Shown: positions 45,009-56,380 of the stretch, piece after piece
Layout: every line of letters starts with the position of its first letter
How positions within the stretch are numbered: the stretch's first letter is position 1
Assembly: GCA_023897205.1 (NCBI GenBank)
Contig: JAHWDD010000010.1
Span: 2,480,001 to 2,544,000 of the forward strand
Origin: Exophiala sp. HKRS030
Lineage: Eukaryota > Ascomycota > Eurotiomycetes > Chaetothyriales > Herpotrichiellaceae
Length of the DNA: 64,000 bases
Direction of reading: 5' to 3'
Program-made: the position numbers and the translations under genes
Notes under the pieces: model-generated
Seen by the model: only the letters and a program-made list of their open reading frames with translations
The model's database searches: none
What the model was told of the DNA's origin: nothing

Positions 45009-45046
45009 TGGTAGGTAGGTAAGTAGGTAGGTAGGTAGGTAGGTAA
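45009..45046 (+). repeat. GTAG microsatellite
   Basis: About nine GTAG units with one interruption (GTAAGTAG). Simple slippage repeat in noncoding DNA. Confidence 0.8.
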
Positions 45047-45701
45047 AGCTCTAAATAGCAAGTATGGATGTAGTCTTAAAATCAGTTTCGAGCCTTTAAG
45101 AAGAGAAGGGACCCTATGAAGAAGAAGTAAAGTCAAGCGTACGGTATGATAAAAAAGGAGGGTATCTATTGATTCAAAACCAACTACTGCTTGCTAACTA
45201 AGTAGCTTGCTTGGTAGTTATAACTCGAAACTTCACTCTGTTCGATCAGACACACTTGGCAACATACAAGACCAAATCATTGTTGAGTTTTCAACCATTG
45301 TATTCGACAATCCCGCACTGCTGACTGTTCTTCGTGACACTGATCTCCTGAATATATATGTGGTGGATATATGGTGGAAAGGACAAATAGAAATTCAGAC
45401 AGAATTTGGTTTGCTTCTATGCCGACACAACAGAAACATCTCAAGAAGATGAATGCAATGCTCGCTAAATCGCTGACAGGAAAAAGAAAACCCCGCTTTT
45501 TGTGCTTTGGGGTTTGTATGAGTATTTTATGGTGGTGATGTGATCTGTATGTTGAAGTTGGGTGTTGAAGATGGATTGAAAGATCAGGTGCACGTCGCTG
45601 CCTAGACCAGCTAGACAGATGAAGCATTGTCGCAGATCGTGGTCTGGTCTTATCCATATGCATTCATCAACCACAGAAACATTCAGTCGTGGTGTTCTCA
45701 C

Positions 45702-48700
45702 TCAAAAGAGTCCACCAAGGAAACTGCGTCTCTTGCTCTCGTTTCTTCCGAGAGTCGGTCTCCCATCCCATGTCCTGATGGGTGCTTCATCGTACCCATA
45801 ACCACCATGACCTTCTGCAGGATCTCTATCCCTTCGTCGACGACGTTCTCGTCGTTCTTGTCTCTCACGTTCTCGCTCGTCGCTACCTCCGCTAGCACTC
45901 TTGCCTTCGACTCTTCGTTCAGATCTTCTCCTGGCTCGATGTTCTTCAATCTCGGCATCTGTCATGCCCGCATATTTGTCACGCCTTCGACCGCTGCGTT
46001 TGTAATCGTCCAGGTCAACACCAGCTCTAGCTTTTTCACCGCTACCATCAAGGATTGTTCCTTCAACTGGCGGAACCTCTGGTGGCTCATCAGCCTGAGA
46101 ATTCACCCATGAACTGGTTTTGTTGGCCGGTGGCGCGGTACCTTTACCACTGCCACTTCGACTTTCGTGATACTCCTCGACCAGGACACTACTTCGTTGC
46201 CGACTTGACCGGTCCTTATCTCGAGACCTGTGCTCCCTGCGACGACTCCTTTCGTTCTCTTCTTCGTGATACCTCCTTCGTCGCTCTTCTTTCAACTCAT
46301 TCCGATCTTTGCCCAGGTCAGCTTCGAGTTGGGCTCGAAGTGCACGTCGCTCCTCAAGCTTTCTCTCCGCTTCCTTACTCATTTCAAGTTCTTCTTGCTG
46401 TCGACGGAGTTCCTTTGCTGCCCGTCGAGCGCGTTTCTCCTCTCTCCTCTGTTCCTCGGCTTCTTGCTCCTGACGAGCTCGTTCACGATCTTTCCGTCGT
46501 CGAGCTTCTAGATCAGCCTTTTCACGTTCACGTCTGTCCTTACGGCGTTGCTCACGATCAGCACGCTCAGCTTCTTCAGCTTGATCTCGAGCATCTCGTT
46601 TCGCTTTGCGTTCTTGTCTTCGTGCTTCAATGTCAGCGTCCGTTTCGATGGGCCCGTCGGTCGTGAATCCTTCCCCTTCGACAGCGCGAGATCTTCTTTT
46701 CGATCGGTCCTTGGAACGAATTGGAAGGCCATGATCCTCAGCGTCGGTTAATGTTTGACTTCTTGCTCTCGGCTGTGGATCAACGACTTTACCACCGCCA
46801 AAGAGGCTACCAAAAAAGCCGGTCGAACGTCTTGGAGTTGTATTGCTTCGGGATAACGGTGTCGGGTGGTCAACGAAGGCCAGGTCTTCAGGTCCACTAG
46901 TTACAAGAGGATCGCCATGATCGACCATAACAACATCTTCATCACGGATGTTCTTACTCGATGATTTGATCTGTGTATAGGAAGTTCTCCCGTCAGTATG
47001 CTGCTGCTTAACAAAATCCGGTGACCATGACGGACGAAAAACATGTCCAGGGATTATCGAGGAGGAATTTGCACCTACCTCTTTCTTGGACTTTGTAGAT
47101 TTCGTCTTGACCTTGTCTTTTGCAGAAACATTTTCGTATACGGGTGCGTCATCATGTGTGTGTATCATCACCATATCATCATCGTCAATAGGATATGGAT
47201 CAGGAGCGCCTAAGAGAACATCAGCTACCCATGAGTTTAATGCAACAAAGTGAAACCTACCTTTCGTCTTGGACTTGACAGAAGACCTTCTTTCAAGCTT
47301 GCCTGATTTGAGACCCATCAACTTTGCGGCTTTTGTATTAATGGGGGTGTCTTCCTCCGGAGGTGGTGAGATCAGACCATCTGTCGATTGCCGTCTCGAT
47401 GAGGTTCGAGCACTAGAGGTGCTGTTTGATCGTTTGATCGTGCTAGTTTTCATTGCCGATGGAGGCGGACCGCCAAACATGAAATTGGAGAAGCTGGTAC
47501 CGCGAGCAGCCTTTGGTCTCTCTCGTGTCACATTTTTGACTTCCTTGTCGGACCCCGATGACTTGGAGACCTTCTCCTCATCCCGAAGCTCACGTTCCTT
47601 TTCCTTCGAAGTTTTGACGGACTTGGATCGGCTCATGGCAGGTGGCGATTTTTCTTTCCTTTCGGTGGCGAGGGCTTCACTATCGTCTTTCGTCTTTTCC
47701 TTGGCAACCTTCTTTGCAGGAGTAGGAGCGGAACCCCAGAATCCCCACGATGAAGTGGCTGACCGCTCTACACGAGGCCGCTCCTTTTTGATCGGCTTCT
47801 TTTCTTCAGGAGGTGGTGTTGGAAGTTTGGGCGGGTCTGCAACTTCATCCAACAAGTCGACGTCCTTAGCAGTTGAAGCTTTGGGTGTGGATGTTTTTGA
47901 TTTCGTGCTTTTCTTCTCTACAACTTTGGCTTTGGATTTGGTCTTGACAGGCGACGGTGGCATAGATGGATCAGTTGGAGAAAGTTCGTCGTCGAGCAGG
48001 TCGTCACCGAATGCTCCAGGAAAACTACCAGGTACAGAGTCCTTAGATTTCTTCTCCTCGTTGGTGAAGGACGCGTCAGTGTTCTTTTTGGAGGTCTTTG
48101 AATCTTTGGTTGTCGACTTGGTCTTTGAGGCTGACGCCTTGTCCGTTTCCCTCTTTTCCTCTTTGGGCGATAGCGCGTCCTCTGCCAGAGGCGCCGCCTT
48201 AGTCAGCTGGGCTTCTATCTTCGATTTCTTTCCGATTGTTTCCTTTCCATTTTCCAAAGCTTTGATGCGGTCAGCGACAGATGAACTCGTTTTGCCTTTG
48301 GTAGTGGTCATCGCCTTTGCTGTCTTTGAAGAAGAGCTTTGCTTGTGAGAATCGAGACCAAGATCGAAGTCATCGTCCAACTCCGCTAGCGCTTCATCCT
48401 CATTGGTCAGCCCCTGTTTGGTAATTTCCTTTTTAGAATCTACCTCCTTCTTGCCAGCTGTCTTTTTGGATGTCGACGCGTTACCCCAGAATCCAAAGTA
48501 ATCGTCTGTCTTTTTGTCTTCGGCCTTCTCTTCTTTTCCAGGGGTGAGCTTCTTGGACTTGGATGATTTCGATAACGGGGTTGGTTCTTCAAGCATGTCG
48601 AGCAAATCGGCATCTTTCGGCTCTTTGCTCCGACTGCTTGTCTTTCCCAACTTGGTGCTTTTCTTAGCCAATCTTGCTTCAGCTTCTTCTTCGGCCAATC

Positions 48701-51700
48701 GGGCAGCTTCCGCCTCTTCAGCCTCGCGTGCGGCTATGGCCTCTCTCTCCCTTTCAGCCTCCTCCTCTGCTTCTTTTTTGGCTTTCGCTTCTCTCTCCTT
48801 CTTCGTCAACTTGACTGCGGCTACAGTTGTCGCGGCCACCGCTGTTGTTGCACCAATGCCCCAGATGCTCTTGCTCGTCTTGCTGGCAGACGCCTCAGGA
48901 ATGGAATTGAATTCATCAAGGGGATCTGAGGTCTTGCTCTTTTTCAGCTTGTCTTTTGATGAGATGCTCTCCTTCTTCGAAGAAGATTTGCTTTTTGTTG
49001 CAGTCAAGGACGCCCATGTATCTCCGGCAAGATCGTCATCAAGTGCATCCATATGGTCTGGTTCCGGTGTGAGTCCTTGAGCAGGGGTGTCGGTACTGGA
49101 GGTGGAGGCTCTTCTGCAGCCTTCGACTTCTTTGTGTTTTTCTTCGCACCCCAGACATCCCAGACATCAGCCGTCTCGGCCTTGCTCGTCTCAACAACTT
49201 CACTGATGGCCTTCTTCTTGAGATCCTTCTTGTCTTTGGTGGTCGTTCCCCATGTTCCCCAGATATCATCTACCTCCTTGTTCTTTGCTTCGGGCACTTT
49301 CTCTGGCTCGGGCTCAAGAGCAGCAGCAGCCTTCTTTTTAGCCAATTCCTTTTCTCGCTTCTTTCTCTCTTTCGGTGTCAAAAAGGTGTCATCCTCCAGT
49401 TCTGGTTCGGGGTCCAGTAGAGGCTCAGGCGGTGGAGGAGGAGGTGGTGGTGGAGTTGGTTCCTCGAAATCTAGAAATCCTTTCTTCTTCGAGTCTTTTT
49501 TCTTGTCTTTTGATCCACCGAAACTAAACCCCCAGCCAGTGCTTTCCGGCTCTGGATCAAGTGCGGGAGTTTCTTCCTTCTTCTTGCTGTCTGTTTTATC
49601 CTTGTCCTTTCCAGTAGTGGCAAAAGCACCCCATGGATCTGCTTCTTTGGATTTGGACTCAGATGATTCATCCAAAGAGTCCAAGAAGCCCTTTTTCTTC
49701 AAAGACTTTTTATCCTTTGTGGATGTTCCCCATGAACCCCAAATATCGTCCTTCTGAGTATCATTTTCGGTGACTGGAGGAATGGTAGTATCCTGAGAGT
49801 CTAGGAAACCGGAGCCTGCTGCCTTCGATTTCTTCTTGTCTTTGGTCGAAACGCCCCAAGTTCCCCATGTATCAGCTACTTCAACTTCAGGTTCGGGAAC
49901 TGGAGGGTCAGATTCTTCAGTTGGAATTGGAATGCCCTTCAACTTGTACTCCTTCTCCTTCTTTTTCCGCTCTTTGGAGGAAAGGGCCAGCCATTCGGCA
50001 TAGCTCATGCCAGATTCTACTTCCACGATTGGTTCTGGCTCAGGTTCAGGTTCAGGTTCGGGTTCGGGTTCAGGTTCTGTAGGAATAGGTATCCCTTTGC
50101 TGATGTATTCCTTTTCCTTCTTCTTCCTTTCCCTTGGGTCAGTGCCCGCCATTCAGCATAGCTCATGCCTTGCTCCTTAGGTGCCTCCTCGAAAGGCTCA
50201 AGTTCCGGTTCAGGCTCGACCTCAGGTTCTGTTGGAATAGTAATTCCTTTGCTGATGTATTCCTTTTCCTTTTTCTTACGTTCCCTGGGAGTCAAAGCTA
50301 ACCACTCAGCATAACTCATGGCTTCCTCCTTTGGTTCCTCCTCAACAATTTCTGGTTCGGGTTCTGGTTCAGGTTCGGGCTCTCTGGGAATTGGGATTCC
50401 CTTGCTCAGATATTCCTTCTCCTTTTTCTTGCGCTCCCGGAGAGAGAGGGCCATCCACTCTGCGTAGCTCATTGCTTCTTCCTTGGGAGGTTCAGGCTCG
50501 GGTTCCGGTTCGGGCTCTGTAGGGATGGCGATTCCCTTGCTTATATATTCCTTCTCCTTCTTTTTTCGTTCTTTGCTGGATAACAACATCCAACTGCTAT
50601 AGCTCATAGCCTCTTCTTTTGGTTCATCACTTGGAGATTCGAGAACTACCACGGGGTCGGGCTCGGGCAGAGGCTCCGTAGGTATTGGAATACCACTAGC
50701 CTTGTATTCTTTCTCTTTCCGTTTCCTCTCCTTGGGCGACAGTGCCATCCACTCGTCGTAAGTCATTGCTTTTTCGCCAAAGTCATCAACTTCGGGGACA
50801 AGGTCGTCCACCACTTCCGGCTCGGGTTCTGTTGGGATGGGAATACCCTTCTTATCGTACTCCTTTTCCTTCTTCCTCCTCTCTTTCGGAGTCAAAGCAA
50901 TCCATTCAGAATATGGCATTGCTTGTTCCTTCGGGGGTTCATCAGGTAGAGGATCAGGGTCGGCAAAATCATCAATGGTCGGTTCTGGTTCTGGCTCCGG
51001 CTCAGTAGGAATAGGAATGCCTTTCTTCACGTATTCCTTCTCTTTCTTCTTTCTGTCCTTTGGCGTCATTGACATCCATTCGGCGTAGCTCATGCCTTGA
51101 GGTTCTTTGGGTTCATCTTTTGGGACTTCAGGCTCGAGATCTGCTATGACTTCTGGAATTGAAGGCTCAGGACTTGTAACCTTTCCCTTTTTTCCTTTCT
51201 TGCCGAAGGTACCCCACGTGTCGTCAATGGCACTGGGTGGATCAGGCACGACTTCAGGAATAGGATCATCAATTATAGCCCCTTTCTTTCCCTTCTTAGT
51301 CTTAGCAGTGCTGAAGGCGCCCCAAGTGTCGTCGACAGTTGAACTTGTTGTGGTTTCAGCAACCTTCGAGGATAGATCCACAGATGCAGAAAGGTCTTCT
51401 GTCTTCTTGCCTTTCTTCTTGTTCTTGGTTCCCCAAGCGCTCGACATCCAATCATCGCCATCATCGGCCTTTTCCTCGCTGACGACGGCGGGAGGTGGGT
51501 CGGGCACGGCTAGAAGGTCATCAACCTCGCTGATCAAGCCTTTCTTACCCTTCTTCTTACTGGTTCCGAAGCCCCAATCAAAGGTGTTGTCTGATTCTCC
51601 AACTTCTGCGATCAAATCTTTGGACTTGGTTGCAGATTCTGGGGCGATCTCGTCCTTCTTCCCCTTCTTTTTGGTAGTGGAAACTCCCCAGCCACCCCAT

Positions 51701-52653
51701 GACTCTTCCTCCTTGGGCTTTGTGTCCTTCTTGGAGGAAAATCCCCAAGCATCATCTGCTGCTTTGGTTTCGCCAAGATCGGTTTCGAAATTTAATGCAG
51801 TGTCATCGGTTCCGAAATTACCAAAATCGAAATTTGTTCCGAAAGTCGATGTCTTTTTCTTCGACTTGTTGCCAGAGGACCAAGGGTTATTGTCGCCGAA
51901 ATCTGTCGTCGTGGTTTTCTTATCGTCCTTTTTCGCACTCTTGTCTCCGGATTTGTCGTTCGCACCATTACTCAGGGAATCGAAATCCCAAGTCTTACCC
52001 CAGGCGCTAAAGCCGCTACCCGCATCCTTCTTCTCGTTACCACCAAAGGAAAATTCCAGTTTCGGAACGGAGTCGTCTAAGCTGATGTCTTGAAAGGTTG
52101 ACGTTGCTGGGGGATCCGTAGTCGCTTCGTCCACGCCCTTTTCCGAGTCAGCGGCGTAGGGTGACCAAGACTAAGGACTTACCTTTTTCCCTTTCTTTCC
52201 CTTTTTATCTTTCTTGGTGGTGAAACCTGTAGTCCAGTCGTCATTTGCCGCAGTATCATTAGCATCATCAGCCCAACTCAAGGGATCTGCGCCCTTGTTG
52301 GCAGCTTCTTCATCCTTTTTCCTTTGTTCCTCCTCTTGTCGTTGCTTCTCCTCCTCCTCTTCCTTCTTCTTGTTCTTCTTCTTATTCTTCTTGCTGCCGC
52401 CGAAATCCCACTCGTCGTCACCACCACCACCTCCGTTATTGTTATCATCTCCTCCATTATCCCCTGCCCCAGCATTGTCACCACCTCCATTGCCACCATC
52501 ACCATCACCGCCTCCAGCAGGAGCTGTGCCCTCGCCTTCATTGTCCGATTCCATCCATTTGGCCTGTTGTGCTGCCTTGGCGGCCTTTTTGGCGGCCTTT
52601 TTGCCCCTCGACTGAGCGCCAGAGGTATCACCAAAGTCGATCTTGAAGTCCAT
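45702..52653 (-). CDS. Giant repetitive, probably disordered scaffold protein, frame broken twice
   Basis: Four exons (52183-52653, 47261-52137, 47079-47209, 45702-46970). After restoring one C at each of two runs (GGG 50136-50138 and GGGG 49084-49087 on the plus strand) they sum to 2250 codons. Start 'MDFKIDFGDTSG'. Order: a Gly/Asp-rich and Lys/Glu-rich head; many short 'W-G-x-W/F' motifs each followed by 'KKxKK' (e.g. 'WGTWGVSTKDKKK', 'WGSWGTSTKDKK'); eight 'MSYAEW..L..KERKKKEKEY..KGIPIPTEPEPEP' repeats (49915-51093); Ser/Lys-rich linkers; a long Arg/Glu charged helix (about residues 1900-2100); and a C-terminal 'KRRSFLGGLF'. No enzyme domain is visible. Introns of 51 and 108 nt are frame-neutral and stop-free. 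I do not recognise the family; a tethering role such as that of septal or Woronin-body linker proteins is only a guess. Confidence 0.8.
49915..51093 (-). repeat. Coding array of eight MSYAEW/PEPEP repeats
   Basis: Eight units of roughly 45-57 codons. Each has a 'MSYAEW' box, a 'KERKKKEKEY' box, 'GIPIPTE' and a PEPEP tail of variable length. Units differ in sequence by many substitutions ('MTYDEWMALSPKERKRKEKEYKASGIPIPTE', 'MSYSSWMLLSSKERKKKEKEY'), so the array is old, but the PEPEP tails vary in length as expected from slippage. Confidence 0.9.
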
Positions 52654-55559
52654 GTTGCTGGGGGATAATCGACTGGTTGGGGCAGAGGGTGGAGATGTTA
52701 TTGTCATTACTGAGGCAAGGCTGTTTAGAATATGAGGCCTCGCGACTGGGTCAGCCAGGGTTTCGGCCGAGGAGTTTTGGTCCGAAGTATCGGGAGGGGG
52801 ACAGCTGCCATAGGGAAGTGGATGTGTGGCTATCTGCTCTAACAAGGCTGCGACCAGCGCAGTGGCTTTTAGATATACAGCATGGCTGATGGATTGGTGC
52901 TGTGAAAGTGTGTCAGGGATGGACTCGCGGGTTAAAGTTGAAAGAAAGAGAACGGGACTCGAAAAGAGAAAGGCGGAAAGTAGAGAATGATCAAAGTTGG
53001 ACTATGCAGGTCGAATTAGGATGAAGAGATGTTGCGCATACCCGTAAGTCTGGCGTGTTGTTCTTGCATGGAGTGGAGGTAGCGGTGTGCAGACGGCATG
53101 GCCAATCGGCTATAGGACTATAAAGGCCAACCTCCCGCATGCGACAACAACGCGAGCCTCCCGTCTCATCCATTCCAATCTTGCACGATCCCAGGATCTT
53201 TCGTCGATGATACACGCTGCTGTTGACAGTTGTGGTGGGCCATGAGGCTACGGCGGTAGCCATGCTGTGGTTGTGCAAGGTGTTGGCTTGTGTTGAGGTT
53301 GGAAAGCATTTGATGCGACGGCGGCAGATCGAAAAGACAAAGATGTGGTGTTGAGAGACGAAAGGAAGTCAAGATACAACAGCGACAAGAAGCAAAAAGC
53401 CTTTTGCTGGTGTAAAGTAGGTAAGTATGAGGGTGCGTGTGAGTGGGTGTGATTGAGCAAACTGGGAAGCGACAGTGAGCTGGGGGTGAGTGACGAGCTG
53501 CGGCGTCAGGAGGTCACAAGAAGCAGCCGAGACGATCCATTGGCCAAAAAGTGGAAAGCGTCACCAGAGGAAGGTGCCAAAAGTTGTTTGGAGGCAGGTG
53601 CGAGGGTGCGAGGGTGGGAAGGTGGGAAGGTGGAAGGGTGGGCGGCGAACTGCAAGGGGCTTGCAGGGGTGTTGGGAGCAATCGGCAGTGGCTCAAGAGG
53701 CTAGAGGCTCTATCGATGATGCTCAACCCCGGCCTATCGGTCTATCGTGGTCTAATCGATACACAAACGATTGCAAAACAAGAGGGAGGAGAGGGAAAAA
53801 AGAGAAAATTGTCCAGGAAAAAAAGGGGGGGCAAATATTAGAAAATGAAATATATTGCTACCTGACGCGCAAGGCTCCCTTCTCTGGCAAACCCGATGGG
53901 AGGAAAAATCCAACTGCATATCATTGAGGAAAAATTCATCTGATGCTCCAGTCAGTGGCTCATCATACATGAACTCGGACTGATTTGTAGAGTGTAGTGC
54001 GGAACGAACGAATGATGGCTCGATTAGTGTGTGCCAGAGATGCAGTGGTAGGTGGGCACCTGCTGGGTTGGCATGGGGGATGGATTCCAACCAGCCAACG
54101 GATTGCTCACCGCTACAATAACAAATTGGTTGCTAGGCGAATGGGACAAAGGCAAAACAGTCAAGCTCGCGAAGTGCTCCGAAGGCACTGATTGACTGGG
54201 ACGCGTCGTGTGCCCAAGTCGTAACTACCACTGAACTACCACGTTAGTCACGAGTCGTGTGGGTGTGGGTGTGTGTGCAGGTGTGGGCGAGATTAGGGGC
54301 TCGTGCTGGAGATCAACAAGTTAGTCACCCAGGTGTTAGCTACTTAGGTGGTTAGTTAGGGATATTGGCGTGACTGGCTGGGATAAGGGGACCTCCTGGG
54401 TAGAGGCGAGTCGTGACGGCGGTTGGGCCGAGCGGCGGGATGGGGCCAGCTTGTCATAGCTCACCAACGTGTCAACAAACCGTCAACAATTTAACCACGA
54501 GTACCACCAGAGCACCCTGGCGTGCCTGGCTTATGCCTCGGGGGCGAATGAACCGCTGGGACTTGCTAGTTGGTAGCCCTGTCAACTTGTCAAGTCGTCA
54601 GCCGACTCGTGGGTGGTGGGTTCCAGGTAGGCAAGCACAAGCACTGCCAAAGAGATTCACCAAAGGCTCTTAGATCAAATGATTGGCTCGCTGCACGCGA
54701 GCAGCGATAGTGCACATTCAGCACCATCATCGTCAGAGTGAACGAGACGACTAATGACTAACGACCAACGTGGTAGTAAAACTAGAGGACGGAGTACTCC
54801 TTCAAAACGTGCTAGGCAGCAATAATAGGCAGAGCCTCGAACGGCAATAAAAGATTCCGTAAATGGCGGCGAAGCAACGATCACTGAGTCTCCCGAGTCT
54901 GTCCGTATAGACTTCCTAAGACTCGTTATCTTTGAATTGTATCTCGAAGGGACATTACCCATTTAGTCGTCTTGTCGGTGATGTCGACTATTTGATGAGT
55001 GGTACAGATACATACCACTTCCTTTGCAGACGATCTCATCATTTCATCATTGCGTCTGAGTAGTAACTCCTGGGATGATTACCATTACCATTGAAATGCC
55101 AGAGACAACAACACGGAGAAGAACGGAGTTCCTCAAGTACCAAGCCGGCCTAGTTAGGGCGCCGTCTCATGTATGCGAATAGGCATTCTGGGTTCTCCGG
55201 CACCGCCCGTCGCACCACCGGGAAGTGTACTAGCCTCCCTAGCCATCCCTGGAACCGACACCAAACAATCTGACCTCGGACAAAACGGACACTGATTGTT
55301 TGGAGGTGGCAGCCACCTTGTTCTTCGAAACACCTACCATGAGTTCGACGGTGCTCTAGCAACAGATCACTGTCGCATGTAATTGTGATCGATTGCTTCA
55401 CAGAGTCCTTTGGCTTGATCTGTACAGCATGTTGGTGATAGTTCCGTTTTGGCCCACCATAGGCCTCTGAGGTGTCGGAAGACAGTCTCGTGCAATAATA
55501 CTCCGCTCGTGCCTTGTGCCTTGTGATTCTGCATTCCCTTCTTATCCAGGAGCAACTGG
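52654..55559. other. 2.9-kb region without a supported gene
   Basis: Upstream of the giant gene and downstream of the FAM192A/Fyv6-like gene. Frames are short and motif-free. A G-rich stretch at 53604-53642 is listed separately; TG-rich runs lie at 54250-54290. It probably holds a long promoter and leader. Confidence 0.5.
53604..53642 (+). other. Potential G-quadruplex motif
   Basis: Six GGG runs within 39 bases on the plus strand (53604, 53612, 53616, 53624, 53636 and 53640) with loops of 1-9 bases. It meets the usual pattern for intramolecular G-quadruplexes and lies about 1 kb upstream of the giant gene's start, on the strand opposite to its coding strand. Confidence 0.5.
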
Positions 55560-56380
55560 CTAGTCATCGTCAGAGCTATAGCCATGCAATCCGAGGTTGA
55601 CAGAGAGGGAACTGGACAGAGTCTGTTTCGTGTCTGGCGCAAGGGAAGGATACTCCCCGGTTTTGGATTTGTCTGCAGCGGTATTCTGAGTTCCAGGCGA
55701 TGCACTAGGTTTGAGGTTGGAATCTTCGGCTTCAACTGGCTTTGGTTCTTCTCGACTAAATACGCGAATCTTGTCCTCTGAGGCCGATGACATTTTTCTC
55801 AATTTTGCTGTCTCTGCCGGTGCATCGTGGTCACGCCGTCGCTTTTTCTTCTTGGTTGTCCAGCTTGATGATGCCACCGGAGAGCCAAGAGGATTTCCAC
55901 CAGAGGCACCACCGACAACCGTAGGATTGCTACTGTCCAGCAGAGATTGTTCAGCCGCAGCTCGTTGCCTGCGAAAGGCCTCCAGTCGCTCAGCAGTTTC
56001 CTGCTCCACGGCGGTCTCTTTGGCTTTGACCGATTCGTTGACCGATTCCAAAAATTCGATCTCATCTTCATCCAGAGCTCGGAATTGGTTTTTGAGGCGG
56101 GCTTGTTCTTCGAATGCGTCTTGTTTGGCAGCTTTGAAAGGTTGATCCTAGAGTGTTAGACCGCCCCGTACTTTGAAGATAGAGAACCAAGTTCAAATCC
56201 ATCACACCTACCTTTATTCTGTTGAAGCACTTCATATAAACTCTTGCCACCTTCTTGCTCACCGGGTTTAATTACTGGCTTTGGTTTCCTCTGTGCCTCG
56301 ACTTCTTTTTGAGCCTGGAGCCAAGCGTCATCTCGTGGTTTGGAGTCAGCATCAGTGCCGGCTGAAATGAATCGAGACAT
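55560..56380 (-). CDS. FAM192A/Fyv6 N-terminal-domain protein (NIP30/PSME3IP1-like)
   Basis: Two exons (56212-56380, 55560-56131) give 246 residues. The start 'MSRFISAGTD' is the family's first motif, followed by 'DDAWLQAQKEVEAQRKP', 'GGKSLYEVLQQNK' and, after splicing, 'AAKQDAFEEQARLKNQFRALDEDEIEFLESV'. These are the hallmarks of the FAM192A/Fyv6 N-terminal domain. The acceptor at 56132 is chosen instead of the earlier CTCTAG because only it keeps the frame and gives 'NKAAKQ'. The C-terminus is disordered with a basic 'KKKKRRRDHD' patch. Yeast Fyv6 acts in the second step of pre-mRNA splicing, while human FAM192A binds the PA28-gamma proteasome activator; in a fungus the splicing role is more likely. 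Nuclear. Confidence 0.85.

Larger units (their letters stand above)
44383..45701. other. 1.3-kb region between MPP10 and the giant repetitive gene
   Basis: Both neighbours end here (converging genes). It holds a 16-bp tandem repeat, a GTAG microsatellite and CCATACCACA-like words (44630-44671); no gene is supported. Confidence 0.5.

Noticed and set aside
44803..45046. CRISPR-like direct repeats
   Set aside because: The copies abut without spacers and the genome is eukaryotic; these are simple tandem repeats.
47269..52615. Long plus-strand open frames opposite the giant gene (up to 359 codons)
   Set aside because: They are Ser/Phe/Leu-rich shadows of the Lys/Glu/Ser-rich coding strand, which contains few stop complements. 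The minus strand has the repeats, splice sites and codon sum.
56152..56211. Shorter intron in the FAM192A/Fyv6-like gene ending at CTCTAG
   Set aside because: It gives the wrong phase for the second exon; the acceptor at 56132 restores the conserved AAKQDAFEE motif.
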